DNA of 64,000 bases from Chrysophaeum taylorii (GCA_029834535.1 JAQMWT010000664.1:248001-312000), one strand, 5' to 3'; positions 21,202 to 32,024 are shown, counted from the stretch's first letter. Program-made: numbers and translations. Notes: a model not told the origin generated them from the letters alone.

Positions 21202-24063
21202 CTATCTTTGCAGCCTTGCATGGAGGTAAGAGTCGCGTTCTCGCTCGCCGTCGAGAGCCTGCCACTCGAAGAACGGAACGTGGACAACGTCCCAGCCGAG
21301 CCGCCGTAATAATCTGGACTTGAAGCGCGTAGATCCGTTCACAATCCTAGTTTGTTTGAGATAGTGGAATGGGCCGTCGGCTTCGACCGCTTGCCTGGTG
21401 TCGGGTTGAGCCATGTCGAGCGATAATCCCTCTTTTGACACGTACTCGAAGACGTGTTTCCAGCCAACTCGGTCTAAAGCGGTCGCAACGTCGCGTTGGA
21501 ATCGAGACGGCGATGGGTCCTGCCGTTGATGCGCTTCCTGGAGCATCTGCTGGTGCTTTGACAGCGGATAAAAGTCTTTCTGGTCGGGCCACACGAGGTC
21601 AAAGTGGAGCGAAGCAAGGTGGAGCTGCGACAGTTCGCGATCATTGAGGGCATCAAGATCTATGACGGCAACGGAGGCGAGCTCGACGAAAAACTCGGGA
21701 TCCTTTTTCCAGTCGACGCAGGCAAATGCCCACGCTGTAATTGCAAGGTCCTGCGGATTTAACTCGCCCAACCGCGACCAGACCACCAGGGCAATCGCGT
21801 CGAAAAGTTCGGGTGCGTCGATGCCCGCCGTCGCGAAGGCCCACGCCGTGTTGGCGAGGTTCTGGGGATTCAACTCGCCAAGCCGCGAGGATGCAGCGCG
21901 GGCGATCGCCGCGAAAAGCTCGGGTGCCTCGATGCGCGCCGTCGCGAAGGCCCACGCCGTGTTGGCGAGCTCCTGCGGCTTGAAATCGCCAAGCCGAGAG
22001 GAAGCCGTGCCGGCGATCGCGGCGAAAAGCTGAGGTGCCTCGATGCACGCCGTGGCGAAGGCCCACGCCGTGTTGGCCAGGTTCTGGGGTTTGAAGTCGC
22101 AAAGCCGCGAGGATGCAGCGCCGGCGATCGCGTCGAAGAGCTGAGGTGCCTCGATGCGCGCCGTCGCGAAGGCCCACGCTGTAATTGCAAGGTCCTGCGG
22201 ATTGAACTCGCCAAGCCGAGATGAAGCCGCGCCGGCGATCGCCGCGAAGCGCTCGGGTGCCTCGATGCTCGCCGTCGCGAAGGCCCACGCCGTGTTGGCG
22301 AGGTTCTGGGGATTGAACTCGCCCAGCCGCGATGAAACCGCGCTGGCGATCGCCGCGAAGAGCTGAGGAGCCTCGATGCGCGCCGTCGCGAAGGCCCACG
22401 CCGTGTTGGCGAGGTTCTGGGGATTGAACTCGCCCAGCCGCGATGAAGCCGCGCCGGCGATCGCCGCAAAAAGACGAGGTGCCTCGATGCGCGCCGTCGC
22501 GAAGGCCCACGCCGTGTGGGCGAGGTCCTGCTGATTGAACTCGCCCAGCCGCGATGAAACCGCGCTGGCGATCTCCGCGAAGAGCTCAGGTGTGTCGGTG
22601 CCCGCCGTCGCAAAGGCCCATGCCGTGTTGGCGAGGTCCCGCGGATTGAACTCGCCCAGCCGCGATGAAGCCGCGCTGGCGATCGCCTCGAAGAGCTCAG
22701 GTGCGTCGGTGCCCGCCGTCGCGAATGCCCATGCCGTGTTGGAGAGCGCTTGCGGAGTGAACTCGCCAAGCCGAGAGGAAGCCGTGCCGGCGATCGCAGC
22801 GAAAAGCTGAGGTGCCTCGATGCGCGCCTTCACGAAGGCCCACGCCGTGTTGGCGAGGTTCTGGGGATTGAAGTCGCAAAGCCGCGAGGATGCAGCGCCG
22901 GCGATCGCCGCGAAGAGCTGAGGTGCCTCGATGCCCGCCGTCGCGAAGGCCCACGCCGTGTTGGCGAGGTCTTGCGGATTGAAGCCGTAAAGCCGCGAAA
23001 ATGCCGCGTTGGCGATCCCCGCGAAGAGCTCGCGAGCCGCGACGCGCGCCGTCGCGAAGGCCCACGCCGTGTTTGCGAGCGCCTGGGGTTTGAACTCCCC
23101 CAGCCGCGACGAAGCTGCGCGGGCAATCGCCGCGAAGAACTCAGGTGCCTCGATGCGCGCCATCGCAAAGGCCCACGCTGTGTTGGCGAGTTCCTGCGGA
23201 TTGAACTCCCCCAGCTTCGATGAAGCCGCGCCGGCAATCGCCGCGAAGAGCTCGGGTGCCTCGACGCGCGCCGTGGCGAAGGCCCACGCCGTGTTGGCGA
23301 GATCCTGCTGATTGAAGTCGCAAAGCCGCGATGAAGCCGCGCCGGCAATCGCCGCGAAGAGCTCGGGTGCCTCGACGCGCGCCGTGGCGAAGGCCCACGC
23401 CGTGTTGGCGAGATCCTGCTGATTGAAGTCGCAAAGCCGCGACGAAGCCGCGCCGGCGACCGCCGCGAAGAGCTCGGGCGCCGCGACGCGCGCCGTTGCG
23501 AAGGCCCAGACCGTGTTGGCTAGCTCCTGCGGGTTGAATTCTCTAACGCAGCGCCGACAAGCGTCCGCGAGGACCATCACGCGTCGATCGTGCTGCTGCA
23601 CATCGAAGCCTCCAAACTTGGCAACACGGTGCGCGGCAGTCGACAAGTTGCGAGCGCTGAATTTCTCGCCTCGAGCCGCAAAGAGCGAAAGTATCATCTC
23701 GGGAGTCGCGCCGCGGTCTGTCATCTGCTTTCCCCATTCTATTTGTTGCCATCGCGGGGCTTCCATAGCCAAGAAAGCGTCGGCGTCGCGACGGCTTTCC
23801 TGCACCTCACCCTCTTCTAGTAGTTGCGCCGGCGAACGGCGCCAGTCTCGACCAGCGCGGTGGTTGGGCGGCGATCGATGCCTGTCTTGCAAATCTGGAT
23901 TGTTTTCTGCTCTCGGCAAGTGGTCTTGATTTGTCCGGTCGTCTCCAAACGTTGCCTTCGACGGTTCGTGGGGTGTGTCGCTCCCATATCCTCGTTCGGC
24001 CACAAGCCAGCGAGGTGGTGCCCAGTTCTGATCGTAGTCCTGGCGTCTCCGTTTCGTGTGCAT
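21202..24063 (-). CDS. RAP1: RAP-domain protein with sixteen 37-residue helical repeats
   Basis: A 953-codon gene with an ATG at 24,063 (MHTKRRRQDYDQNW). The frame is open 28 codons further upstream but has no ATG there, and this start aligns with the paralogue RAP2. After a charged N-terminal region (1-140, with the conserved block WQQIEWGKQMTDRGATPEMI) come sixteen 37-residue repeats, residues 176-767, of consensus FNPQDLANTAWAFATARIEAPELFAAIAGAASSRLGE type. A degenerate seventeenth (AWAFACVDWKKDPEFF) leads to a C-terminal RAP domain (~880-945: AVEADGPFHYL, RLGWDVVHVPFFEW). RAP proteins with helical repeats act in organellar RNA processing or rRNA stability, and the RAP fold resembles PD-(D/E)xK nucleases; that role here is inference. 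No intron, frameshift or clear transit peptide is visible. Helitron-derived DNA begins just upstream. Confidence 0.88.
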   Translation of the reverse strand: MHTKRRRQDYDQNWAPPRWLVAERGYGSDTPHEPSKATFGDDRTNQDHLPRAENNPDLQDRHRSPPNHRAGRDWRRSPAQLLEEGEVQESRRDADAFLAMEAPRWQQIEWGKQMTDRGATPEMILSLFAARGEKFSARNLSTAAHRVAKFGGFDVQQHDRRVMVLADACRRCVREFNPQELANTVWAFATARVAAPELFAAVAGAASSRLCDFNQQDLANTAWAFATARVEAPELFAAIAGAASSRLCDFNQQDLANTAWAFATARVEAPELFAAIAGAASSKLGEFNPQELANTAWAFAMARIEAPEFFAAIARAASSRLGEFKPQALANTAWAFATARVAARELFAGIANAAFSRLYGFNPQDLANTAWAFATAGIEAPQLFAAIAGAASSRLCDFNPQNLANTAWAFVKARIEAPQLFAAIAGTASSRLGEFTPQALSNTAWAFATAGTDAPELFEAIASAASSRLGEFNPRDLANTAWAFATAGTDTPELFAEIASAVSSRLGEFNQQDLAHTAWAFATARIEAPRLFAAIAGAASSRLGEFNPQNLANTAWAFATARIEAPQLFAAIASAVSSRLGEFNPQNLANTAWAFATASIEAPERFAAIAGAASSRLGEFNPQDLAITAWAFATARIEAPQLFDAIAGAASSRLCDFKPQNLANTAWAFATACIEAPQLFAAIAGTASSRLGDFKPQELANTAWAFATARIEAPELFAAIARAASSRLGELNPQNLANTAWAFATAGIDAPELFDAIALVVWSRLGELNPQDLAITAWAFACVDWKKDPEFFVELASVAVIDLDALNDRELSQLHLASLHFDLVWPDQKDFYPLSKHQQMLQEAHQRQDPSPSRFQRDVATALDRVGWKHVFEYVSKEGLSLDMAQPDTRQAVEADGPFHYLKQTRIVNGSTRFKSRLLRRLGWDVVHVPFFEWQALDGERERDSYLHARLQR
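21763..23538 (-). repeat. RAP1 coding minisatellite, 16 x 111 bp
   Basis: The repeat block is exactly 1,776 bp, sixteen 111-bp units in frame. Units diverge mainly at residues 2-5 of each repeat (NPQD, NQQD, KPQE, NPQN, TPQA) and at the AGIE/ARVE/AGTD position. These positions are candidate specificity sites if each unit contacts one base. The repetition keeps long opposite-strand frames open. Confidence 0.9.
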
Positions 24064-24167
24064 CGTTTCAACATACAGTTTACGCGTCTTTCTCCCAACC
24101 CTTACCCTCGGGCAGCGTCTATGTTTGTCCCCAGGGTTTAGGATCACTCGAAAGGTTAATAAGGAAG

Positions 24168-25060
24168 CCGTCTACGGCGGCGACCTCGCAGACTATTTCC
24201 ACGACCCGCGGCGGCTCTTTTAGCCAGCGCGCCATTCTCACGCCGCGTCGAAACGATGTTGTCGATGCTGACAACGCGCGCATGAATGAATGACCACGGC
24301 CTTTTTTTCCCGGAGACGAGGCGTCGGAGTTCTTTTCGGCCGACGACTAGGTTGGGTCGGAAGACGACGCCTCGCTCTTTACAGTCGAGTTTTTTTTCAA
24401 TTCCCTGACCACCACCAACGGCATGCTGACTTTTTTGATCGCGAGCTTAAAAAAGTCTTCGCAACCTCGACCCGTCGCACGGCCACTGCAACGGTACCAG
24501 ATACGTGATTGATCGTGTCGTTTTCCCCGAGGCTCCTCCAACCTGTATCCCTTAAGGCCCGCCGACGCCAAAATGGTCAACAAGAGCCAGGGCCAGACGC
24601 CCCGCGAGGTCGGCGTCCTCTTGCCCAAGCCCGTCTTCTGCCACGTCCAGCTCTACGTGGCTCTCTGTCGAGTCGGCAACCCCGAAGATAGATATCCTCT
24701 TCTGGGTCGACGACGCCACCCTACCCCACACGTGCTGCGCAATATCGACCGATAAGCCCCCTCCCGGCGTCCACACGCGCACTGTAGGTGAACTTACTGG
24801 GACTCAGGTGAACTTACTTACTGGGGTTAGAGATTGGGACTATGTGAACTTAGTGACCAGGTGAACTTATTGGGACCAAGTGAAGAACTTGGGGTTTTTA
24901 GAGTAAACTCAAAGGTTAGCGGCGTGTGCGGACAAAAAAGCAGCCTAGATTGGCGGGGGTGGGAGCGACGAGCTCAAAGGAGAGTGGGTGTGAGCACGAG
25001 TGGGTTTACGCCGAACTTACTGGGGTTAGAGATCGGGACTAGGTGAACTTACTGGCGCCT
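24168..25060 (+). mobile_element. Helitron-helicase fragment H1 with minisatellite tail
   Basis: The C-terminal part of a Helitron-type PIF1 helicase is scattered over frames: the AVYGDLADYFHDP-like start at ~24,168, the FLNSLTTNGM-like stretch near 24.4 kb, and SQGQTPREVGVLLPKPVF with LYVALCRVG at 24,588-24,680. From 24,780 a degenerate ~18-bp minisatellite (AGGTGAACTTACTGGGAC) runs to the shared end CCTGCACTTGT. Compared with H3 and H4 it has longer homopolymers and extra triplets, so the frame is broken several times. Confidence 0.75.
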
Positions 25061-25065
25061 GCACT

Positions 25066-25161
25066 TGTGAGGAAGCTATGACACTTACCCCTGCACCACG
25101 TATCTCGTATCCCTACGTCTTTCCCTTATCGCTAGTCTAACGCCCCATTCCAGTTGTAACA
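25066..25161 (+). repeat. Copia-3 5' LTR (96 bp)
   Basis: It begins TGTGAGGAAGCTATGACACT and ends CCAGTTGTAACA. It is the reverse complement of the Copia-2 LTR with about five mismatches. It directly abuts the CCTGCACT end of Helitron fragment H1. Confidence 0.88.
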
Positions 25162-25673
25162 TGGCAGCAGGTGTTCTCCACGGTCGAGCCTCTGCTTGAC
25201 TTCGTGGCGACTCCTCCTCGGCTTCAGTTCATTGCTACGTGTTCGGTTCGTTATTGTCTAACATGTCCTCGATCGAAATTAAAGATAGCACGCTTTCGCA
25301 AAAACTTGATGCCTTCAGCGGTGAGCGACATCTTTTTCACCAATGGACCCGGCGCCTGGAAAACATGATCATTTCCACCGGTGATCGCATTATCTTGACC
25401 AACGAAACTTTGACCACCATTTCCGCCTCTGGCTGCTCTGAAGAAGAATTTGGTGTTAAGCAGCAACGTTGGTACACTGCACTGTTCATGGCGCTACCAA
25501 TGCATGATACTGATCGTGCGGATATCCGTGAAAACCGCGATATGAACTTCACGCGGCTTTACAAGCGCATTACTGATGTTTACATGGGCCATGGAGATCG
25601 TGTCGCTCAGTCTGCAATTGCTTCCTTGCATTCCTTGGTATGCAACAATATCGATGAACTTGAGTCCTACCTA

Positions 25674-25865
25674 CTAATCGACAGATGTTTGTCTGTTTGT
25701 TTGTCTGTCTTTAAATGTCGACTGCCAAGAGGGGTGTGTGTGTAGGGAGCATGAAGGATGTGGGTGGGTTTGTGGGGTATGAGGGATGTGCCTGACGGGC
25801 GGAGATAAGTACGCGGGACCTAGTCGGGGTCATCGCCGTTTGTTTGTCTGTCTTTAAATGTCGAC
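25674..25865 (-). mobile_element. LINE2 3' tails inserted in Copia-3
   Basis: Read on the minus strand, a LINE2 3' UTR ends in GACAGACAAACA-type tail repeats. It includes CAGTCGACATTTAAAGAC, CATCCTTCATGCTCCC and CCGCCCGTCAGGCACATCCC motifs. At ~25,838-25,865 a second severely truncated tail (TTTGTCTGTCTTTAAATGTC) follows. The insertion interrupts the Copia-3 gag region. Confidence 0.7.
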
Positions 25866-26895
25866 AAGTGCAGGCCAGTAAGTTCATCTAGTCCCAATCT
25901 CTAACCCCAGTAAGTTCACCTGGTCCCAGTAAGTTCACCTGGTCCCAATCTCTAACCCCAGACTGGGCCCAGTAAGTTCGGCGTAAACCCACACCCACTC
26001 TCCTTTGAGCTCGTCGCTCTCACCCCCGCCAATCTAAGGTGCGCACACGCCGCTAAGCTTTGAGTTTACTCTAAAAGCCCCAGTAAGTTCACACTTGGTC
26101 TCAGTAAGTTCACCTGGTCACTAAGTTCACCTAGTCCCAATCTCTAACCACAGTAAGTTCACCTGGTCACTAAGTTCACCTAGTCCCAATCTCTAACCAC
26201 AGTAAGTTCACCTGGTTCCTGCAAGTTTACCTGGTCCCAGTAAGTTAACCTATAGTGCGCGTGTAGACGCCGGGAGGGGTCTTATCGGTATTGCGCAGCA
26301 CGTGTGGGGTAGGGTGGAGTCGTCGACCCAGAAGAGGATATCCTCGGGGTTGCCGATCGACAGAGAGCCACGTAGAGCTGGACGTGGCAGTAGACGGGCT
26401 TCGCCAAGAGGACGCCGACCTCGCGGGGCGTCTGGCCCTGGCTCTTGGTGATCGTTTGGCGTCGGCGGGCCTTAAGGGATACAGGTTGGAGGAGCCTCGG
26501 TGACAACGACACGATCGATCATGTATCTGGTACCGTTGCAGTGGCCGTGCGACGGGTCGAGGTTGCGAAGACTTTAAGCTCGCGATCAAAGTCAGCATGC
26601 CGTTGGTTGTCAGGGAGTTCAAAACTCGACTCTTGAGAGCGAGGCGTCGTCTTCCGACCCAACCTAGTCTGCCGAAATGAACTCCGACGCCTCGTCTCCG
26701 GGAAAAAAAGGCCGCGGTCATGCGCGCGTTGTCAGCATCGACAACATCGTTTCGACGGGGCGTGAGAATGGCGCGCCGAAAGAGCCGCCGCGGGTCGTGG
26801 AAACAGTCTGCGAGGTCGCCGTAGACGGCTCGGATGATCAATGCCTGCCTAGCTCGCGGGCCTACCTGATCCTTACCCTAAATCGAGGGACACAC
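25866..26895 (-). mobile_element. Helitron-helicase fragment H2 with minisatellite tail
   Basis: On the minus strand an ORF at 26,245-26,841 begins IIRAVYGDLADCFHDPRRLF, RAILTPRRNDVVDADNARM, the segment of Helitron PIF1 helicases after the Walker motifs. The SQGQTPREVGVLLAKPVYCH and LYVALCR motifs appear in an overlapping frame (26,282-26,512). The minisatellite tail of CCAGTAAGTTCACCTGGTC units occupies 25,866-26,262. The fragment lacks Rep and the helicase N-terminus, so it is a decayed 3' end. Confidence 0.75.
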
Positions 26896-27012
26896 ACACC
26901 CCCCTCTTACTAGTCTTAGCAGTCGACATTTAAAGACAGACAGACAAACAGACTAGACGTCTTAGCAGTCGACATTTAAAGACAGACAAACATCTGTCGA
27001 TTAGTAGTTAGG
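26896..27012 (+). mobile_element. LINE2 3' tail (plus orientation)
   Basis: Two stacked 3' ends each contain TAGCAGTCGACATTTAAAGA followed by CAGACAAACA repeats. The second ends at ATCTGTCGATTAGTAGTTAG, where it meets an oppositely oriented tail starting TGTTTGTCTGTC. Neither copy carries coding sequence. Confidence 0.65.
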
Positions 27013-27449
27013 ACTGTTTGTCTGTCTTTAAATGTCGACTGCTAAGAGGGGTGCGTGTGTGGGGAGCATGAAGGATGTGGGTGGGTTTGTGGGGTATGAG
27101 GGATGTGCCTGACGGGCGGAGATAAGTACGCGGGACCTAGTCGGGGTCATCGCCGAGGCGTGGGGCAGGCGAAGAGAGGACGGGCCCCGCCCGTAGGTCG
27201 TACGCATGCTGCCGCCGGACGTATGTGCGACGAAGGGTGACGCTCGAGTGCTGTTTGTCCTAACTACTAATCGACAGATGTTTGTCTGCTTGTTTGTTTG
27301 TCTGTCTTTAAATGTCGACTGCTAAGAGGGGGGGGGTGTGTGTGGGGAGCATGAAGGATGTGGGTGTTTGTTTGTCTGTCTGTCTTTAAATGTCGACTGC
27401 TAAGAGGGGGGTGTGTGTGGGGAGCATGAAGGATGTGGGTGGGTTTGTC
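27013..27449 (-). mobile_element. Stacked LINE2 3' ends (minus orientation)
   Basis: Three truncated LINE2 3' ends lie head to tail. The first (27,013-27,250) is longest and reaches the end of the coding region (it matches 34,97x-35,16x inverted, including CGGCGGCAGCATGCGTACGA). The next two (~27,263-27,365 and ~27,366-27,449) stop about 75 bp in. Each newer one begins with the TTTGTCTGTC tail set in the older one's truncated 5' edge. Confidence 0.7.
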
Positions 27450-28396
27450 CCTCGATTTAGGGTAAGGATCAGGTAGGCGCGCGAGCCAGACAGTGATCCT
27501 CCAAGCCGTCTACGGCGACCTCGCAGACTATTTCCACGACCCGCGGCGGCTCTTTCAGCGCGCCATTCTCACGCCCCGTCGAAACGATGTTGTCGATGCT
27601 GACAACGCGCGCATGACCGCGGCCTTTTTTTCCCGGAGACGAGGCGTCGGAGTTCTTTTCGGCTGACTAGGCTGGGTCGGAAGACGACGCCTCGCTCTTT
27701 ACAGTAGAGTTTTCAACTCCCTGACAACCAACGGCATGCTGACTTTGATCGCGAGCTTAATGTCTTCGCAACCTCGACCCGTCGCACGGCCACTGCAACG
27801 GTACCAGATACATGATCGATCGTGGCGTTGTCACCGAGGCTCCTTCAACCTGTATCCCTTAAGACCCGCCTACGCCGAACGATCAACAAGAGCCAGGGCC
27901 AGACGCCCCGCGAGGTCGGCGTCCTCTTTCCAAAGCCCGTCTTCTGCCACGTCCAGCTCTACGTGGCTCTCTGTCGATCGGCATCCCCGAGGATATACTC
28001 TTCTGGGTCGACGACCCACCCTACCCCACGTGCTGCGCAATACCGATAAGCCCTCCCGGCGTCTACACGCGCACTAGGTGAACTTACTGGGACCGTGAAC
28101 TTACTGGGGTTTGAGATTGGGACTAGGTGAACTGAGTGACCAGGTGAAACTGGGACCAGGTGAACATACTGGGGTTTTTAGAGTAAAGGGTTTTTAGAGT
28201 AAACTCAAAGGCTGGCGGCGCGTGCGGATCAAAGCAGCTTAGATTGGCGGAGGCGAGAGCGACGAGCTCAAAGGAGTTGGGTGTGAGCTAGGTGAACTTA
28301 CTGACCAGGTGAACTTATATGAAACTTACTGGGACCAGGTGAACTTACTGGGGTTAGAGATTGGACTAGGTGAACTTACTGGCCTGCACTTGTCTG
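27450..28396 (+). mobile_element. Helitron-helicase fragment H3 with minisatellite tail
   Basis: It starts CCCTCGATTTAGGGTAAGGA, inside a LINE2 tail. The helicase C-terminus (NKSQGQTPREVGVLFPKPVF at 27,882-27,941, LYVALCRSA following) ends near 28,075. The AGGTGAACTTACTGG minisatellite extends to CCTGCACTTGTC at 28,396. It is about 90% like H1, with fewer homopolymer and triplet extras. Confidence 0.75.
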
Positions 28397-28590
28397 TCTT
28401 TAAATGTCGACTGCTAAGAGGGGGGTGTGTGTGGGGAGCATGAAGGATGTGGGTGGGTTTGTCCTTAAATGTCGACTGCTAAGAGGGGGGTGTGAGGGGG
28501 GTGTGTGTGGGGAGCATGAAGGATGTTTGTCTGTCTTTAAATGTCGACTGCTAAGAGGGGGGTGTGCGTGGGGAGCATGTTTGTCTGTCC
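28388..28590 (-). mobile_element. Stacked LINE2 3' ends (minus orientation)
   Basis: Three truncated tails, each with CTTTAAATGTCGACTGCTAA and GGGGAGCATGAAGGATG, are set one in another at ~28,392, ~28,465 and ~28,530. They sit between Helitron fragments H3 and H4. Confidence 0.65.
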
Positions 28591-29487
28591 TTCGATTTAG
28601 GGTAAGGATCAGGTAGGCCCGCGAGCCAGACATTGATCCTCCAAGCCGTCTACGGCGACCTCGCAGACTGTTTCCACGACCCGCGGCGGCTCTTTCAGCG
28701 CGCAAGCCCCGTCGAAACGATGTTGTCGATGCTGACAACGCGCGCATGACCGCGGCCTTTTTTTCCCGGAGACGAGGCGTCGGAGTTCTTCGGCAGACTA
28801 GGTTGGGTCGGAAGCCGACGCCTCGCTCTGTCGAGTTTTCGACTGACAACCAACGGATGCTGACTTTGATCGCGAGCTTAAAGTCTTCGCACCTCGACCC
28901 GTCGCACGGCCACTGCAACGGTACCAGATACGATCGATCGTGTCGTGTCACCGAGGCCTCCAACCTGTATCCCTTAAGGCCCGCCGACGCCAAACGATCA
29001 ACAAGAGCCAGGGCCAGACGCCCCGCGAGGTCGGTGTCCTGCCCAAGCCCGTCTTCTGTCACGTCCAGCTCTACGTGGCTCTCGTCGATCGGCAACCCGA
29101 GGATATGCTCTTCTGAGTCGACGACTCCACTCTACCCCACACGTGCTGCGCAATACCGATAAGCCCCCTCCCGGCGTCTACACGCGCACTGTAGGTGAGC
29201 TTACTGGGCCAGGTGAACTTGCTGGGGTTTGAGATTGGGACTAGGTGAACTGAGTGACCAGGTGAACTTACTGGGACCAGGTGACTGGGGTTTTAGAGTA
29301 ACCAAAGGCCGGCGTGTGTGATCGAAGCGTCTTAGATTGGCGGAGGCGAGAGCGACGAGCTCGAAGGAGTGGGTGTGAGCTAGGTGAACTTACTGACCAG
29401 GTGGACTTTTATGAAACTTACTCTGACCAGGTGAACTTACTGGGGTTAGAGATTTGGACTAGGTGAACTTACTGGCCTGCACTTGTC
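28588..29487 (+). mobile_element. Helitron-helicase fragment H4 with minisatellite tail
   Basis: It has the same layout as H3: start TTCGATTTAGGGTAAGGATC, helicase motifs (SQGQTPREVGVL near 29.01-29.05 kb, LYVALV after), then a minisatellite from ~29,186 to CCTGCACTTGTC. It is the most contracted of the four, with many short deletions. It directly borders the resumed Copia-3 sequence. Confidence 0.72.
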
Positions 29488-31928
29488 TTTTCTTAACAAG
29501 TTCATCACTGGTGTTCAAGTTGCTCGGCATCATCAAGATTTCCCTGACACTCTTGCATTGCAATTGCTTCAGACGAAAGAAAATCCCCGACTCGATCTTG
29601 TCTAAGGATCTCATTGCACTTGACCCTAAACTGCGCACATATGATGGTTTCGTTGATCGCCTCAATAGTAAAGTCTTCGATTATCTTCAGACCAAGTCTG
29701 CGCTTGTCCATGCTACGCTCCGTAAAAGTCCCCGCCATCGTGAACGTTGCAACTTTTGCGGTCGTACCAACCATCCTTCTGATAAATGCCTTCATCGTCT
29801 CAATGCTTTGCGCTCCCAACAACGTTCCAGCCCTCGCCCATCTTTTGGCCCATCTTTCCGTAACCGACCTTCGCCTTCATTTTCTCATGGTTCTATCCCT
29901 CGCAAGCGCCCACGCCCTACTGACCTTTGTTGTCACTTTTGTGGTATTCCTGGCCATCACCAGAAGGATTGTCGTAAGCGCCAGCGCTATTTGCTCTCAC
30001 AAGCCACCGCCCGCCCTCGCCCTCATCCCCAATACCCACCTCGATACAATCCCCAATACCCACCTCGGCCCCATCCACCATTCTACCAAAACTATCTTTC
30101 CGCCCCCAACCCACTCTTGCCCCCATCTCAACCCTCTCCGCCGCTTCTTGCATTGCCACCCTCCACCACACCCTCTGTCGCACCTTCCGCTGCCATCTCC
30201 CCTCCTGACCCATCTCTTTCTGCACCCACCTACCCGTCTTTCAATTACCATCTTCTTTCTATCTCCCCCTCCATTCATCAAGTTCTTTCCTCCACCAATG
30301 CTCTTAACGCTCTGCTCACCGCTCGTGAGCGCGACTACCTGCACAGCAACAACCTTCGCCTCGTCGTCTACGATACCGGCGCAAACGCCAATCTCTTCAA
30401 TTCTTCTGCTGGTTTCACTGACCTTGACAACACTCAACAGCACTCAATCACTTCTGCTATCGGCACTGGCTCTGTTTCTGGTTCTGGCACTGCTCACTTA
30501 ACGTTTCCTTCAATTGGTCCTCTCGACAATCGTGGTCTTCCTTCTCCTCCACCCACTCTTTCCGCCCCTCATGGTATCCATGTCGCGTTCCCGCATACCC
30601 TCATTTCTCCTGGCCTTGGTGACAAACGGATTCTTTCGGATCATGCCCTTGAGCAAGTTGGTTACGATTGTCACACGATTCAGGCTGTTGGCCCTGCTCA
30701 TCCGCAACGCATTTTATGTCACCGACAAACGCATCGCGTTATTCCCCTGCTTCGTCGCTGTGGTCTTCTTTTGATCGTCTGTTGGATCGGCAATACGACC
30801 GCTGCGCCCTACGCGGACTTCGTTTCACCTTTTGTGGCATTTTCTTCTTGCCCTCGCGTCCATGACCCTTGTGCGTTTCCCGCTGTGTCTCAACGCACTC
30901 AACTTACCTTCGACCTTTGGCATGCTCGTCTTGGTCACTATAGTCCCTCTTATATCCGACGTTTGTCTTCTCTCGCTGTTTGTCTTCTCTCGCTGTTGGC
31001 GCACCGCTTTTCCCGAGCTCCGCGTCTCTTTCTTTTTGTCCTGCTTGTGCTCTAGGTAAAATGCATGCTGCGCATGTTGGCCAACGTAAAGCACATGCCT
31101 CCACTTCCACCTCGCTTCCTGCCTCCGAGCCTTTGTCTCGTCCACGTGCCGTTGCGCCCTACCTTATTATCCACGCCGATCTCATGTTTACCGGTGTTCC
31201 TTCTTTCATTTACCAAGACCGCGCGATCCTCACGTTTGTCGATGATCATACGCGCCGCCGCCGCACACGTTACTTTGCTCCACGACACGATGCACTTAGG
31301 AACGCTCGTCAACTCGAACCTTTTTCTGTCTACCGTGGTTCGCCCATTCGGATATCGCATTGCCCTCATCTACACCGATCGTGACCGCTCTCTTACGGGC
31401 CAACTCGAAACCTTCTGTCTGGGCAACAACATCGCTCTCAAACGTGCTCCTGCAGCTCAGTCCAAAACTTCACAGGCGCACGCTTTTTTTCTGGTGTTGT
31501 GGAACGCTCTCATCGCGCAACTGCTGATATTACTCGCACTCTTTTGGTACATGCGTACCATCCACCTGGTTTTTGGCGTTGGGCCATGGAAACGGCTGAC
31601 TTCATCTCTAAGCGCATGCCAAACGCCTCTAACCCTGGATATATGACGCCATATGAAATGCTACACGAAACTCTTTCCCGTGTCGATTTTCTTCATGTTT
31701 GGGGCTGTCCGCACTCAGTATGTTTGCTTGTCTGTCGCGTGCCGTCCGTTGATATATCATCATCACAACTCTGTGGAACAAAAAAAATGCTACAAAGGCA
31801 TGCACAACCCCCTGAGCAGACCCTACCTTTAGAATTGTAGATTTCACGTATTATTTATTTGTTTCGCTGATTGCCAGTTCTGATCATCGCTTGAGATCTC
31901 ATTTTTCTGCATGCATGTATTTTCGTAA

Positions 31929-32024
31929 TTGGCAACCTCGTATTCTGGTCTAGAAAAAACGCCAAACCCTTGCAAAACCACCATGGAAGCCGAACTCATC
32001 GCCGCTAGCGCAATGGTTTTTTTT
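31929..32024 (+). mobile_element. Copia RNase H remnant
   Basis: SGLEKTPNPCKTTMEAELIA followed by AS matches the conserved end of Copia RNase H (S-S-L-x-Q-K-T ... S-T-T-E-A-E). It is separated from Copia-3 integrase sequence by ~80 bp of unmatched DNA. It may be the 3' rest of Copia-3 after a large loss, or a separate fossil. Confidence 0.6.

Larger units (their letters stand above)
25066..31850 (+). mobile_element. Copia-3: Copia-type fossil split by a LINE2/Helitron block
   Basis: A 96-bp LTR of the Copia-2 family (25,066-25,161) is followed by a TGGCAGCAG primer-site-like motif and gag from ATG 25,263 to ~25,677. About 3.8 kb of LINE2 tails and Helitron fragments intervene. Copia sequence resumes near 29,490: two zinc knuckles (CNFCGRTNHPSDKC, CCHFCGIPGHHQKDC), the protease motif VYDTGANANLF, the pre-integrase motif HARLGHYSP and integrase-like sequence to ~31.8 kb. 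No 3' LTR was found. It is broken in several places and truncated. About five LTR differences from Copia-2 suggest it is older. Confidence 0.82.
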
